This document shows, one piece after another, positions 41,680 to 51,254 of a stretch of 64,000 nt of DNA. The DNA is from Achromobacter insolitus (GTDB taxonomy: Bacteria > Pseudomonadota > Gammaproteobacteria > Burkholderiales > Burkholderiaceae_B): NCBI RefSeq assembly GCF_002209555.1, contig NZ_NJIF01000013.1, positions 1 to 64,000 on the forward strand. Direction: 5' to 3'. The notes under the pieces were generated by a model that saw only the letters and a list, made by a program, of their open reading frames with translations, was not told where the DNA came from and made no database searches. Made by a program: the position numbers and the translations under genes. Numbering within the stretch: the first letter of the stretch is position 1; every line of letters starts with the position of its first letter.

Positions 41680-44010
41680 ATGACCGACAGCAATCAACCC
41701 GGCTTGTTCGATTCCAACCCGCCCGGCGGCGATGGCGACGGCGACGCCGCCATCACCCTGGCGCGCTACGCGGAACAGGCCTATCTGGACTACGCCGTTT
41801 CCGTGGTGCGCGGCCGAGCCCTGCCGGACGTCGGCGACGGGCAGAAGCCCGTGCAGCGCCGTATCCTCTACGCCATGCAGGCGATGGGGCTGGCCGCCGG
41901 CGCCAAGCCCGTGAAGTCCGCGCGCGTCGTCGGCGACGTGCTGGGCAAGTACCATCCGCACGGCGACCAGGCCGCCTATGACGCCATGGTGCGCATGGCG
42001 CAGGATTTCTCGCTGCGTTATCCGCTCATCGACGGCCAGGGCAATTTCGGTTCGCGCGATGGCGACAACGCCGCCGCCATGCGATACACAGAAGCCCGCC
42101 TGACGCCCATCGCCAAGCTGTTGCTTGACGAGCTGGACGAAGGCACCGTGGACTTCGTGCCCAACTACGACGGCAGCCAGCAAGAGCCGCAAATGTTGCC
42201 GGCGCGCCTGCCCGTGATGTTGCTCAATGGCGCCTCGGGCATCGCGGTCGGCATGGCCACCGAAATCCCGCCGCACAACCTGCGCGAAGTGGCGCAGGCC
42301 TGCGTGGCTCTCCTCAAGCATCCCCAGTTGCCGGACACGGAGCTGCACGCCCTGATTCCCGGCCCGGACTTCGCGGGCGGCGGACAGATCATCACGCCCG
42401 CCGAGGACATCGCCCAGATCTACTCGGGCGGCCGCGGGTCGCTCAAGGTGCGGGCGCGCTGGCAGTTCGAGGAAATGGCGCGCGGCCAGTGGCAGCTGGT
42501 GGTCAACGAGCTGCCGCCCGGCACCTCGTGCCAGAAGGTGCTGGAAGAGATCGAGGAGATCACCAATCCCAAGGTCAAGACCGGCAAGAAGAGCCTGACG
42601 CCCGAGCAGACCCAGGCCAAGGCCGTGATGCTGAACCTGCTGGACGCGGTGCGGGACGAGTCGGGCAAGGATGCCGCGGTGCGCCTGGTCTTCGAACCCA
42701 AGACCTCGCGCGTGGACCGCGACGAATTCGTCAACACGCTGTTGGCCCAGACCAGCATGGAAAGCAGCGCGTCCATCAACCTCGTGTGCATCGGCACCGA
42801 CGGCCGGCCGCGCCAGAAGGGCCTGCGCGACATCCTGGTCGAGTGGCTGGCGTTCCGCACCAATACCGTGGTGCGCCGCACGCGCTTCCGCCTGGACAAG
42901 GTCATCGACCGCATCCACGTGCTGGAAGGCCGCATGGTCGTCTACCTGAACGTGGACGAAGTGATCCAGACGATCCGCGAATCCGACGAGCCGCGCGCCG
43001 CGCTGATGGAGCGCTTCAAATTGTCGGAACGGCAGGCCGAGGACATCCTCGAAATGCGCTTGCGCCAATTGGCCCGCCTGGAAGGTTTCAAGATCGAACA
43101 GGAACTGGCGGACAAGCGCGATGAGCAGGTGCGTCTGCAGGAACTGCTGGACAACCCCGCTGCGCTCAAGCGACTGTTGATCAAGGAAATCGAGGCCGAC
43201 GCCAAGCAGTACGGCGACGATCGCCGCACGCTGATCGAGACCGCAGAGCGCGCTGTGCTCGAAACCAAGGTGCTGGACGAGCCCGTCACCGTGATCGTCT
43301 CGCAAAAGGGCTGGCTGCGCGCCCGCCAGGGCCACGGCCACGATGCCAGCCAATTCGGCTTCAAGCAGGGCGATGACCTGTACGGCGCCTTCGAATGCCG
43401 CACGACCGATACGTTGATCGCCGTGGGCGACAACGGGCGTGTCTATTCGGTGCCCGTGGCCGGGCTGCCTTCCGCCCGGGGCGACGGCCAGCCGGTTACC
43501 ACCATGATCGACCTCGGAAGCGGCACGCGCATCGTCCATACGATTGCAGCGTCCGCCGACAGCCGCTGGCTGCTGGCGACGCGCGGCGGCTACGGCTTTG
43601 CCGCCAAGCTGTCCGACATGGTCAGCCGCCAGCGCGCGGGCAAGCAGTTCATTACTCTGGAAGCGGGCGACGAACTCTTGCGTCCGGTGCCGCTATTCGA
43701 AGGTGCCACGCAATTGGCGCTGCTGTCCCACAAGGGCAAATTCCTGGTCTTCGGCCTGGACGAAGTCAAGACACTGTCTGGCGGCGGTCGCGGCACCATC
43801 CTGATGGGATTGGACGGAACGGACAAGCTGGACCAGACCGTGCCTATCGGCGCGGGCGGCCTGCGTGCGTCCGGCATCTACCGCAACAAGCACACCGAGG
43901 ACATCCTGGCCGGCGACGCGCTTGCTCCGTACGTCGGCAAGCGTGCCCGCAAGGGCAGGGCGCTGGATGTGCGGCCCAAGCAGCCGGTGTTGTCGCCGGT
44001 GCTGGGCTAG
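41680..44010 (+). CDS. parC: DNA topoisomerase IV subunit A
   Basis: DNA-cleaving subunit, 776 residues. The active-site Tyr136 is in [13 protein letters not shown]. The quinolone-pocket helix reads [15 protein letters not shown], with Gln97 at the position of E. coli Ser80 and Asp101 at that of Glu84. C-terminal beta-pinwheel repeats begin near 530 ([16 protein letters not shown]). Length is similar to E. coli ParC (752). It is the third gene of the parE-ycxB-like-parC unit and ends before a strong terminator. Confidence 0.96.
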   Translation: MTDSNQPGLFDSNPPGGDGDGDAAITLARYAEQAYLDYAVSVVRGRALPDVGDGQKPVQRRILYAMQAMGLAAGAKPVKSARVVGDVLGKYHPHGDQAAYDAMVRMAQDFSLRYPLIDGQGNFGSRDGDNAAAMRYTEARLTPIAKLLLDELDEGTVDFVPNYDGSQQEPQMLPARLPVMLLNGASGIAVGMATEIPPHNLREVAQACVALLKHPQLPDTELHALIPGPDFAGGGQIITPAEDIAQIYSGGRGSLKVRARWQFEEMARGQWQLVVNELPPGTSCQKVLEEIEEITNPKVKTGKKSLTPEQTQAKAVMLNLLDAVRDESGKDAAVRLVFEPKTSRVDRDEFVNTLLAQTSMESSASINLVCIGTDGRPRQKGLRDILVEWLAFRTNTVVRRTRFRLDKVIDRIHVLEGRMVVYLNVDEVIQTIRESDEPRAALMERFKLSERQAEDILEMRLRQLARLEGFKIEQELADKRDEQVRLQELLDNPAALKRLLIKEIEADAKQYGDDRRTLIETAERAVLETKVLDEPVTVIVSQKGWLRARQGHGHDASQFGFKQGDDLYGAFECRTTDTLIAVGDNGRVYSVPVAGLPSARGDGQPVTTMIDLGSGTRIVHTIAASADSRWLLATRGGYGFAAKLSDMVSRQRAGKQFITLEAGDELLRPVPLFEGATQLALLSHKGKFLVFGLDEVKTLSGGGRGTILMGLDGTDKLDQTVPIGAGGLRASGIYRNKHTEDILAGDALAPYVGKRARKGRALDVRPKQPVLSPVLG

Positions 44011-44033
44011 GCGCCCGCGGCTACGCAGGGTAA

Positions 44034-44060
44034 TGGCGGGCTGCGGCCCGCCATTTTTTT
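44034..44060 (+). terminator. Rho-independent terminator of parC
   Basis: Stem TGGCGGGC (44034-44041) / GCCCGCCA (44046-44053), 4-nt loop, followed by seven T. Confidence 0.92.
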
Positions 44061-44091
44061 CGCCTGTTGACCGGTATTGCGATCTTGATAT

Positions 44092-44119
44092 TTAATAGAT
44101 AGACCAATTGATCTATTAA
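44092..44119. promoter_or_regulatory. TetR operator before the tetR-DUF418 pair
   Basis: Perfect inverted repeat TTAATAGAT / ATCTATTAA, 9-nt arms 10 bp apart, ending 4 bp before the TetR start codon. Its position and AT-rich character suggest an autoregulatory operator. Confidence 0.62.
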
Positions 44120-44123
44120 TAAA

Positions 44124-44744
44124 ATGCGCAAGATCGACCCCATCAAACAGCAGGCGCGGCGAAGCCACATACTGGCCGCGGCGGCGGATTGTTTTGCCGA
44201 ACAGGGTTTTCATTCGACTTCCACGGCGCAGATTTGCGCCCGCGCCGGGATGAGCCCCGGCAATCTGTTCCATTACTACGGCAGCAAGGCCGAGATCGTC
44301 GAAGCGCTGATCGCCGCGGACACTGAGTCCGCGCGCGCCCAGATGCAGGCGGCGTGCGCGGCGCCAGACGCCAGGCAGGCGCTGACCGACTGGGTCGCCG
44401 CGCAGCTGGCGTTGCATCAGGATCCGACCTACGTCAGGCTGGGCATGGAGATCCTGGCCGAGGCCGTGCGCAACCCGCGCGTGCATGCGTTGGTGATGGA
44501 AAACGAGGCGGCCCGCAAGGCCGGTCTGGTGTTGCTGCTGGAGACGGTCTGGCGGCAGCGGGTCCCGCCTCAGCCTGCGGCTGAGATGGCCGACACGCTG
44601 TTGCTGTTGCTGGACGGCGTCTACAGCCGTTCGGTGGTTGATCCCGCTTTCGGCGCGGCGGCGGGAGGGCGCCTCCTGGAGCAGGCATTGCTGCGATGCC
44701 TGCCCACCCGCGCGGAGCGGAACACCGCAGGGAGGCGTGCATGA
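44124..44744 (+). CDS. TetR-family regulator
   Basis: This 206-residue protein has the N-terminal helix-turn-helix ILAAAADCFAEQGFHSTSTAQICARAGMSPGNLFHYYGSK, split here: the recognition helix region is AGMSPGNLFHYYG. The C-terminal ligand domain is not diagnostic. The stop overlaps the start of the DUF418 gene (ATGA), so the two form an operon, and a 28-bp inverted repeat lies directly in front. Ligand unknown. Confidence 0.88.
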   Translation: MRKIDPIKQQARRSHILAAAADCFAEQGFHSTSTAQICARAGMSPGNLFHYYGSKAEIVEALIAADTESARAQMQAACAAPDARQALTDWVAAQLALHQDPTYVRLGMEILAEAVRNPRVHALVMENEAARKAGLVLLLETVWRQRVPPQPAAEMADTLLLLLDGVYSRSVVDPAFGAAAGGRLLEQALLRCLPTRAERNTAGRRA

Positions 44745-45940
44745 GCTCGGCGGCAAATCCTGGGCGCCTGGAGCAGGTGGACGCGCTGCGCGGTTTTGCG
44801 TTGTTCGGCATTCTCGTGGTCAACATTGGCGTGTTCTCGTCGCCGTTTTACGGCGCAGGCGTCGCGGATCCGGCGTTTTCGCAACCGTTGGACTTGACCG
44901 TGCGCTGGCTCATAGCCTGGCTGTTCGAGACCAAGTTCTACCTGTTGTTTTCGTTCCTGTTCGGCTATAGCTTCACCTTGCAGATGGCTGCGGCCGAGCG
45001 CAGCCAGGCGGCTTTCGCGCCGCGCTTCCTGCGCCGTCTTGCGGGCTTGGCGGTGCTGGGGGCGGCGCACGCCGTGCTGTTCTATCAGGGCGACATACTC
45101 CTGACCTATGCGCTGCTGGGGCTGGCGCTGCTGCTATGCCGCCGGATGGAGCCCAGGCGGGCGCTGCGCATCTCGCTGTGGCTTATCGTGCTGACGGCAT
45201 CGTTGTGGGCCATCCTGGGCGCATTGAGCTACCTGGACCCGGTGTCGCCCGGATACGAGGCGCAGTACCACGCGGACGCCTTGGCGGCTATCGACGCGTA
45301 TCGGGGCACTATCGGCACCACGATTGCGCAGCACGTAAAGGAACTCACTGAAGGCGTGTGGTTCACCGTCCTGTTCGTGCAGGGACCGTTTGTGTTCGCG
45401 ATGTTCCTGACCGGTTACGCACTGGGGCGCCGTCATGCGCTGGCGGATCCATGGCGTCAGCCGCGCGCCCTGTGGCTGCTGTGCGCGCTGGGCCTGGCGC
45501 CCGGCCTGGCCGGATCCGCCGTGTATGCCTTTACCTCTATGCCCGCGGCCGACGCGGCCTGGGAACTGCCGGGGCTGGCGGCAGACCTCCTGACCGCGCC
45601 GCTATTAAGCATGTCATATGCGGCGGCCTTGCTGCTGGCCATGCGCACGCGCCCTGGCGCGCGCTTCGCGGGCTGGCTGGCGCCCGCAGGGCGGATGGCC
45701 CTGAGCAATTACCTGATGCAGTCGATCATCTGCGCATTCCTGTTCACCGCCTGGGGCCTGCGCCTGTTCGCCTCGGTCTCGCCGCTGGCGGCGTTCTGCA
45801 TTGCCGTGGCCATCTTCGCGGCGCAGCTGCCGCTATCCGCATGGTGGTTGCGACGCCACGCCTATGGTCCGGTGGAGTGGTTTTTGCGCGCGCTCACCAT
45901 CGGCGCATGGCCGGCCTGGCGGCGCGCGCGGACGGGCTGA
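44741..45940 (+). CDS. DUF418-family membrane protein
   Basis: This 399-residue multi-helix inner-membrane protein starts with the family motif RLEQVDALRGFALFGILVVN. The conserved C-terminal DUF418 block includes GRMALSNYLMQS and ending EWFLRALT. Members are related to YeiB and membrane acyltransferase-like folds; no function is established. AGGGAGG lies 5 nt before ATG 44741. The TGA stop is immediately followed by the reverse TGA of the convergent TRAP permease. Confidence 0.87.
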   Translation: MSSAANPGRLEQVDALRGFALFGILVVNIGVFSSPFYGAGVADPAFSQPLDLTVRWLIAWLFETKFYLLFSFLFGYSFTLQMAAAERSQAAFAPRFLRRLAGLAVLGAAHAVLFYQGDILLTYALLGLALLLCRRMEPRRALRISLWLIVLTASLWAILGALSYLDPVSPGYEAQYHADALAAIDAYRGTIGTTIAQHVKELTEGVWFTVLFVQGPFVFAMFLTGYALGRRHALADPWRQPRALWLLCALGLAPGLAGSAVYAFTSMPAADAAWELPGLAADLLTAPLLSMSYAAALLLAMRTRPGARFAGWLAPAGRMALSNYLMQSIICAFLFTAWGLRLFASVSPLAAFCIAVAIFAAQLPLSAWWLRRHAYGPVEWFLRALTIGAWPAWRRARTG

Positions 45941-48559
45941 TCAGACCGGCTTGGCGTGGAGCCGGCCCACGGCGGCGCCGCCATCGCGACGGCCTTGGCG
46001 CGCCCACATGCCTGCCAGCAACAGCAGCGCGGGCACGTACACCCAGAAGTCGGACCAGCGCTGCGGGTTGGGCGCCTTCACTTCGAGCACGTCCCAGCCT
46101 TGTTCCCAGCCGGCGCGCTGGGCGCGGCTGCCAAAGCGCACGCCGCCGATCTGCGTCTGGTCGCCCAGGCTCATCAGCGTCAGCCCCGCTTCGGCCAGCC
46201 GCTTGCGTCCCGCGTCTTGTCCGCCAGCGTCGTCCGTCAATTCGGGCAGGGCGACTGCCACGGTCTTGGTCAGTTCATCGCCTTCCAGATTGATTCCCCG
46301 CAGCACCACGGTGAGCCGCCCGTTGTCGGGCAGAGCCGCGGCGATGGCCTGCATCTCGGACGCCGGCCGGCTTTCGTGGCGCGGCGCGAAATGGTCCATG
46401 AACCAGTCCGGGCGGAAAAGCATGAATGTCACCAGCAGCAGCACGCCCACTTCGGCCAGCGTGCAGCGCACGCGGAACCAGCGCATGGTGGCGGCGGCGA
46501 AAGTCAGCGAGGCCAGTGTGGCGCCGGTCACGACCAGCGCCAGCTCCCAGCCATAGGTGACGTCGATCAGCAGCAACATGGGGTTGAACACGAACATGAA
46601 CGGCAGGATGGCCGTGCGTGCCGCGTACGTCACGCCCTGAATGCCTGTCTTGATCGGGTCCTCCCCGGAAATGGCTGCGGCCGCGAACGTGGCCAGGCCC
46701 ACGGGCGGCGTAATGTCGGCCATGATGCCGTAATAGAAAACGAACATGTGCACGGCGATCAGCGGAATCACCAGGCCGCTCTGGGCGCCCAGTTCCACCA
46801 CCACGGGCGCCATCAGCGTCGCCATCAGGATGTAGTTGGCCGTGGTTGGCATGCCCAGCCCCAGGATCAGGCACACGATGGCCGTGAAGATCAGCATCAG
46901 CAGCACATTGCCCATCGACACCAGCTCGACGAAGGCCGTCATGCGCAGGCCCAGGCCGGTCAGCGTGATGGCGCCGACGATCAGTCCCGCGGTGCCGCAG
47001 GCGATGGCAATGCCTATCATGTTGCGGGCGCCATCCCCCAGGCCGCCGATGGCATCGCGCCAGCCTTGGCGCCAGGGCCCGGACAGCGGCTGTTTGCGGA
47101 ACCAGGCGATCAGCGGACGCTGCGTCACCATCTGGAACAGCATGGCCATCGCGGCCCAGAATGCCGACAACCCGGCCGACAGCTCTTCCACGCTCAGGCA
47201 CCAGACCAGGATGCCGATGGGAATCAGGAAGTACAGTCCGGCGCGTACGGTCGGCCACGGCTGCGGGCGCACGGGATGGTTGATGTCGATGTCCTGCGGC
47301 AGGTCCGGGTGGCGCGCCGCGACGCGCAGCAGCCACACGTATAGCGCCGCAAGCATGCCCAGCAGCACCCAGATGGCCGCAGCGCCGGCCACGGCCTGCA
47401 CGCCGGTGCCTATCCAGTAGACCGCGCCCATCACCACCAAGGTGCCGCTGATGCTCATGCCCCAACCCGCCAGCTTCTGCAACGGCGTGCGGGCGGGGCC
47501 CGACGCCATCATGGGCTGGATGCCAAGCTTCAGCGCTTCCAGGTGGACGATGTAGAAAAGCGCAATGTACGAGATCGCGGCCGGCAGGATCGCGTGGCGG
47601 ATGATGTCGGTATAAGGGATGCCGACGTATTCGATCATCAGGAACGCGGCCGCGCCCATGACGGGCGGCATGATCTGGCCGTTGACGGACGACGCGGTTT
47701 CGATCGCTCCGGCGCGCACGCCGCCGTAGCCGGCCTTTTTCATGAGCGGAATCGTGAAGATGCCGCCAGTCACCACGTTGGCCACGGAAGAGGCCGACAC
47801 CAGGCCGTTGACGGCCGAGGACACCACGGCCACCTTGGCCGGCCCCCCGCGCAGATGGCCCAGCAAAGCGAACGACACCTGCATCATGTAGTTGCCGGCG
47901 CCGCATTTGTCCAGCATGGAGCCCAGCAGAACGAAAATGAAGATATACGACACCGACACACCCAGCGCCACGCCGTACACGCCTTCCGTGGTCAGCCACA
48001 TATGCGACATCAACCGTTCCAGCGACGCGCCGCGATGCGCCAGCACGTCGGGCAGCCATGGGCCGGCGAGCGCATAGGCGACGAACACCAGGCCCAGCAC
48101 GGTCATGGGCAGGCCCAGGGCCCGGCGCGTCACTTCCAGCAGCAACGCCAGGCCGATGACGGCGGTGGCCACGTCCATGGTCGTGGGTTGCCCCGGGCGG
48201 CCCGCCAGCTCGTTATAGAAGAGGTACAGATAGCTGCCGCAGAAGCCGGCCATCAGGGCCAGCGCCCAGTCGTACCAGGGCATGCGGTCGCGCGCCGAGC
48301 GCTTGCTGGCGGGGTAGGCCAGGTAGCCCAGGAACATGGCGATGCCCAGATGCAGGGCGCGGGCCTCGGTGTCGTTGAAGATGCCCCAGTTGAGCGAGAA
48401 CGGCAGCGGCGACGCATACCAGAGCTGGAACACGGACCAGATCAGCGCGCCCGCCGCCAGCGTCGCGCCTGCCAGGCCGCGGACGTTGCGGCCTCCGCGG
48501 TCGGCGTCGGCGACCAGTTGTTCGAGGTCCGGGGCCGGCGTGTGCGGCTCTTTATTCAT
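45941..48559 (-). CDS. TRAP transporter fused 4TM/12TM permease
   Basis: Inner-membrane sodium-dependent permease of 872 residues. The small (DctQ-like) and large (DctM-like) subunits are fused, as is usual in TAXI-type TRAP systems. The large-subunit part includes GGPAKVAVVSSAVNGLVSAS, AIETASSVNGQIMPPVMGAA and GLGMPTTANYILMATLMAPV. A soluble C-terminal extension of about 130 residues (after FRPDWFMDHF) ends with a further helix; its role is unknown. Together with the binding protein at 48712 it forms one importer. Substrate unknown. Confidence 0.92.
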   Translation of the reverse strand: MNKEPHTPAPDLEQLVADADRGGRNVRGLAGATLAAGALIWSVFQLWYASPLPFSLNWGIFNDTEARALHLGIAMFLGYLAYPASKRSARDRMPWYDWALALMAGFCGSYLYLFYNELAGRPGQPTTMDVATAVIGLALLLEVTRRALGLPMTVLGLVFVAYALAGPWLPDVLAHRGASLERLMSHMWLTTEGVYGVALGVSVSYIFIFVLLGSMLDKCGAGNYMMQVSFALLGHLRGGPAKVAVVSSAVNGLVSASSVANVVTGGIFTIPLMKKAGYGGVRAGAIETASSVNGQIMPPVMGAAAFLMIEYVGIPYTDIIRHAILPAAISYIALFYIVHLEALKLGIQPMMASGPARTPLQKLAGWGMSISGTLVVMGAVYWIGTGVQAVAGAAAIWVLLGMLAALYVWLLRVAARHPDLPQDIDINHPVRPQPWPTVRAGLYFLIPIGILVWCLSVEELSAGLSAFWAAMAMLFQMVTQRPLIAWFRKQPLSGPWRQGWRDAIGGLGDGARNMIGIAIACGTAGLIVGAITLTGLGLRMTAFVELVSMGNVLLMLIFTAIVCLILGLGMPTTANYILMATLMAPVVVELGAQSGLVIPLIAVHMFVFYYGIMADITPPVGLATFAAAAISGEDPIKTGIQGVTYAARTAILPFMFVFNPMLLLIDVTYGWELALVVTGATLASLTFAAATMRWFRVRCTLAEVGVLLLVTFMLFRPDWFMDHFAPRHESRPASEMQAIAAALPDNGRLTVVLRGINLEGDELTKTVAVALPELTDDAGGQDAGRKRLAEAGLTLMSLGDQTQIGGVRFGSRAQRAGWEQGWDVLEVKAPNPQRWSDFWVYVPALLLLAGMWARQGRRDGGAAVGRLHAKPV

Positions 48560-48645
48560 GAATTTCCCCTACGTGTCATGGCGCGCGCCGACGGCGCGGC
48601 GCGCGTTGTGTCCCTGCGCGCGGTAACGGTGCGCAAGGCCCGGCC

Positions 48646-48681
48646 GCCTGTGTGGCCGGGCCAGGGCTCGGCCACACAGGC
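48646..48681 (-). terminator. Hairpin between TAXI binding-protein and permease genes
   Basis: Perfect 13-nt arms (48646-48658 and 48669-48681) with a 10-nt loop in the 152-bp gap. No T run follows, so it probably protects the upstream mRNA or causes partial termination, giving more binding protein than permease. Confidence 0.5.
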
Positions 48682-48711
48682 ATGCCGTTTCAGCGGCCCT
48701 GGGGCCAGGCC

Positions 48712-49716
48712 TCAGAGCAGGCCCTTTTCCTTGAAGTACTTCTCGGCGCCCGGATGCAGCGGCGCCGACAGTCCGTTCTTCACCATGTCCGCCGCCTTCA
48801 GGTTGGCGAACGCAGGATGCAGCTTCTTGAAGTCGTCGAAGTTGTCGAAGACTGCCTTGACCACGGTGTAGACCGTGGCGTCGGGCACATCGGCAGAGGT
48901 GACGAAGGTGGCCGTGACCCCATACGTCTTGGTCTCGGAAGGGTTGTTCGGATACAGCCCGGCCGGAATCGTGGCGTGAGCGTAGTAGGGATACTTTTCG
49001 ACCAGTTTGTCCACGGAGGGGCCCGTCAGCGACACGAGCTTGGCGCCGCAGCTGGTGGTGGGATCCTGGATGTTGGCGGAGGGGTGGCCCACGCCATAGA
49101 AGAAGCCGTCGATCTTGCCGTCGCACAGAGCCGAGCCGTGTTCATCAGGGCGCAGTTCCGACGCCAGCGAAAAATCCTTCAGGGTCCAGCCCATGGTGCT
49201 CAGCAATTCCTCCATCGAGGCGCGTGTTCCCGAGCCGGGGTTGCCGACGTTGAAGCGCTTGCCCTTCAGGTCTTCGAAACTCTTGACGTTCGCTTCCTTG
49301 CGCGTCACCACGGTGAAGGGCTCGGGGTGGATGGAGAACACGGAGCGCAGCTTGGTGAACGGCCCGGCCTGTTTGAATTGGCCTTCGCCCTTGTAGGCGT
49401 TGAAGCCTACGTCGGATTGCACGACGCCCAGGTCCAGTTCGCCTGCCTTGATGGTGTTGGCGTTGAAGACCGAGCCGCCGGTCGATTCGACCGAGCAGCG
49501 GATGCCGTGGCTGGAACGGTCCTTGTTGACGAGGCGGCAGATGGCGCCGCCGGCGGCATAGTAGACGCCGGTGACGCCGCCCGTGCCGATACTGACGAAC
49601 TTCTGTTGTGCGGCGGCGGGCGCCGACGCCGTGGACATCAATGCCGTAGCGATGCCTGCGGCTGCGAGCGCCCAGGCGTTGCGATGGCCCAAGGGGTGTT
49701 TGACGGACGTGGTCAT
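48712..49716 (-). CDS. TAXI-family TRAP solute-binding protein
   Basis: Periplasmic receptor of 334 residues with a signal peptide ending near 36 (AAA-QQKF). The mature part starts [22 protein letters not shown], the TAXI signature, and contains [14 protein letters not shown] [16 protein letters not shown]. It delivers a ligand to the fused permease downstream. TAXI proteins have few known ligands; glutamate-type amino acids have been reported for some. The adjacent aminotransferase suggests an amino compound. Confidence 0.92.
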   Translation of the reverse strand: MTTSVKHPLGHRNAWALAAAGIATALMSTASAPAAAQQKFVSIGTGGVTGVYYAAGGAICRLVNKDRSSHGIRCSVESTGGSVFNANTIKAGELDLGVVQSDVGFNAYKGEGQFKQAGPFTKLRSVFSIHPEPFTVVTRKEANVKSFEDLKGKRFNVGNPGSGTRASMEELLSTMGWTLKDFSLASELRPDEHGSALCDGKIDGFFYGVGHPSANIQDPTTSCGAKLVSLTGPSVDKLVEKYPYYAHATIPAGLYPNNPSETKTYGVTATFVTSADVPDATVYTVVKAVFDNFDDFKKLHPAFANLKAADMVKNGLSAPLHPGAEKYFKEKGLL

Positions 49717-49870
49717 GCAAACTCCTTTTGGGGTTTTTCCCCGTGATATTGCCGGTCTTTGCCGGCGGTTGGCGCGCCCCGCGAGCCGCGGAACGCCCTG
49801 TGCGTATCATCACGAGCCCGCGCAAGGCGGGCGGCGCGGCGGCGTTTCCCGTCGCCGCGCTTGCAGGCGG

Positions 49871-51211
49871 CTAGGCGCGCGCCTGCGAAATGGCGGCGTC
49901 GATGGCGCCGCGCAGACGTTCGGTCAGTTGATCCAGCTCATCGTCGGAGATGATGAAGGGCGGGGCGAGCAGCACGTGATCGCCCTGGCGCCCGTCGATG
50001 GTGCCGCCCATCGGATAGACCATCAAGCCGCGCGCCATGGCCTCGCGCTTGATGCGGGCGTGCAGCGTAAGGGCGGGGTCGAAAGTCTGCTTGCTGCCCC
50101 GGTCCTGCACCAGCTCGACGCCCATGAAGAGGCCGCGGCCGCGAATGTCGCCGACGTGGGGATGCGCGCCCAGCGCGCTTTCCAGGCGCTGGCGCAGGCC
50201 TTCGCCCTGGGCGCGTACGCGCGCCAGCAGCTGGTCGCGCCGGATGACGTCCTGCACGGCGAGCGAAGCCGCGCAGGCGATCGCATGGCCCAGGTAGGTG
50301 TGGCCGTGCTGGAAGAAACCGCTGCCTTGCTGCATGGCGTCCACGATGCGCTGTTGCACCATGACCGCGCCTATGGGCTGGTAGCCTCCGCCCAGGCCCT
50401 TGGCGATGGTGATCAGGTCGGGCGTGACGTCTTCCTGCTCCACCGCGTACAAGGTGCCGGTACGGCCCATGCCGCACATGACTTCGTCGGCGATCAGCAG
50501 CACGCCGTGGCGGTCGCAGACTTCGCGGATGCGACGGAAATAGCCAGGCACGGCCGTCACGGCGCCGGCGGTGGCGCCCACCACGGGTTCTGCCACGAAC
50601 GCCATGACCGTGCCGGCGCCCAGGCGCTCGAAGGTCTGTTCCAGTTCCCGTGCCAGGCGCTCGCCGTATTGTTCGGGACTTTCGCCTTCGCGCTGGTCGC
50701 GGTAGGCGTAGCAGGGCGAGACATGCTCGACTTCGATCAGCAGCGGCGCGAACTGTGCGCGGCGCCACGCGTTGCCGCCCACTGCCAGCGCACCCAGCGT
50801 GTTGCCGTGATAGCTCTGCCGGCGCGCGACGATGTGGCGGCGTTCAGGTTGGCCGATTTCCACGAAGTACTGCCGCGCCATCTTCAGAGCGGCTTCCACG
50901 GCCTCCGAGCCGCCCGACACGAAATAGGCGTGCGAAATGCCTTGCGGGGCGTCCGCTACCAGCCGCTCGGCCAGCCGCTCGGCTACCTCGGTCGTGAAGA
51001 AGCTGGTGTGGGCATAGGCCAGCGCGTCGACCTGCGCATGCATGGCGGCCTGGATGTCGGGATGATTGTGCCCCAGGCAGGAGACCGCGGCGCCGCCGGA
51101 GCCGTCGAGATAGGAGCGGCCGGCGTTGTCGTAGACCCATACGCCCTGGCCGCGGACGGCGACGGGGGGCGTCTGGCGCAATGAACGATGCATGACGTGG
51201 GTGTGGCTCAT
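49871..51211 (-). CDS. Class III (omega) aminotransferase
   Basis: PLP enzyme of 446 residues. The Schiff-base Lys271 is in IAKGLGGGYQPIGAV, the cofactor-binding Asp in LLIADEVMCGMGRTG, and phosphate-binding SGGSEAVEAALKMARQY near 100. The family uses omega-amino acids or amines as donors and pyruvate or 2-oxoglutarate as acceptor. It lies between an RpiR regulator and a TRAP importer in one direction, so it probably acts on the imported compound. The donor cannot be read from the sequence. Confidence 0.9.
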   Translation of the reverse strand: MSHTHVMHRSLRQTPPVAVRGQGVWVYDNAGRSYLDGSGGAAVSCLGHNHPDIQAAMHAQVDALAYAHTSFFTTEVAERLAERLVADAPQGISHAYFVSGGSEAVEAALKMARQYFVEIGQPERRHIVARRQSYHGNTLGALAVGGNAWRRAQFAPLLIEVEHVSPCYAYRDQREGESPEQYGERLARELEQTFERLGAGTVMAFVAEPVVGATAGAVTAVPGYFRRIREVCDRHGVLLIADEVMCGMGRTGTLYAVEQEDVTPDLITIAKGLGGGYQPIGAVMVQQRIVDAMQQGSGFFQHGHTYLGHAIACAASLAVQDVIRRDQLLARVRAQGEGLRQRLESALGAHPHVGDIRGRGLFMGVELVQDRGSKQTFDPALTLHARIKREAMARGLMVYPMGGTIDGRQGDHVLLAPPFIISDDELDQLTERLRGAIDAAISQARA

Positions 51212-51254
51212 GGAGGCAATTCCGCAGTGCAGGGGTTAAAGGCGAATCCAGGTG

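Noticed and set aside
46275..48059. 594-codon frame overlapping the TRAP permease on the same strand
   Set aside because: Arg/His/Gly-rich out-of-frame shadow; the permease frame has all family motifs.
45941..49716. TRAP system as the ectoine importer TeaABC/UehABC
   Set aside because: Those use DctP-type receptors and separate subunits; here the receptor is TAXI-type with a fused permease, and no ectoine-degradation genes are present.
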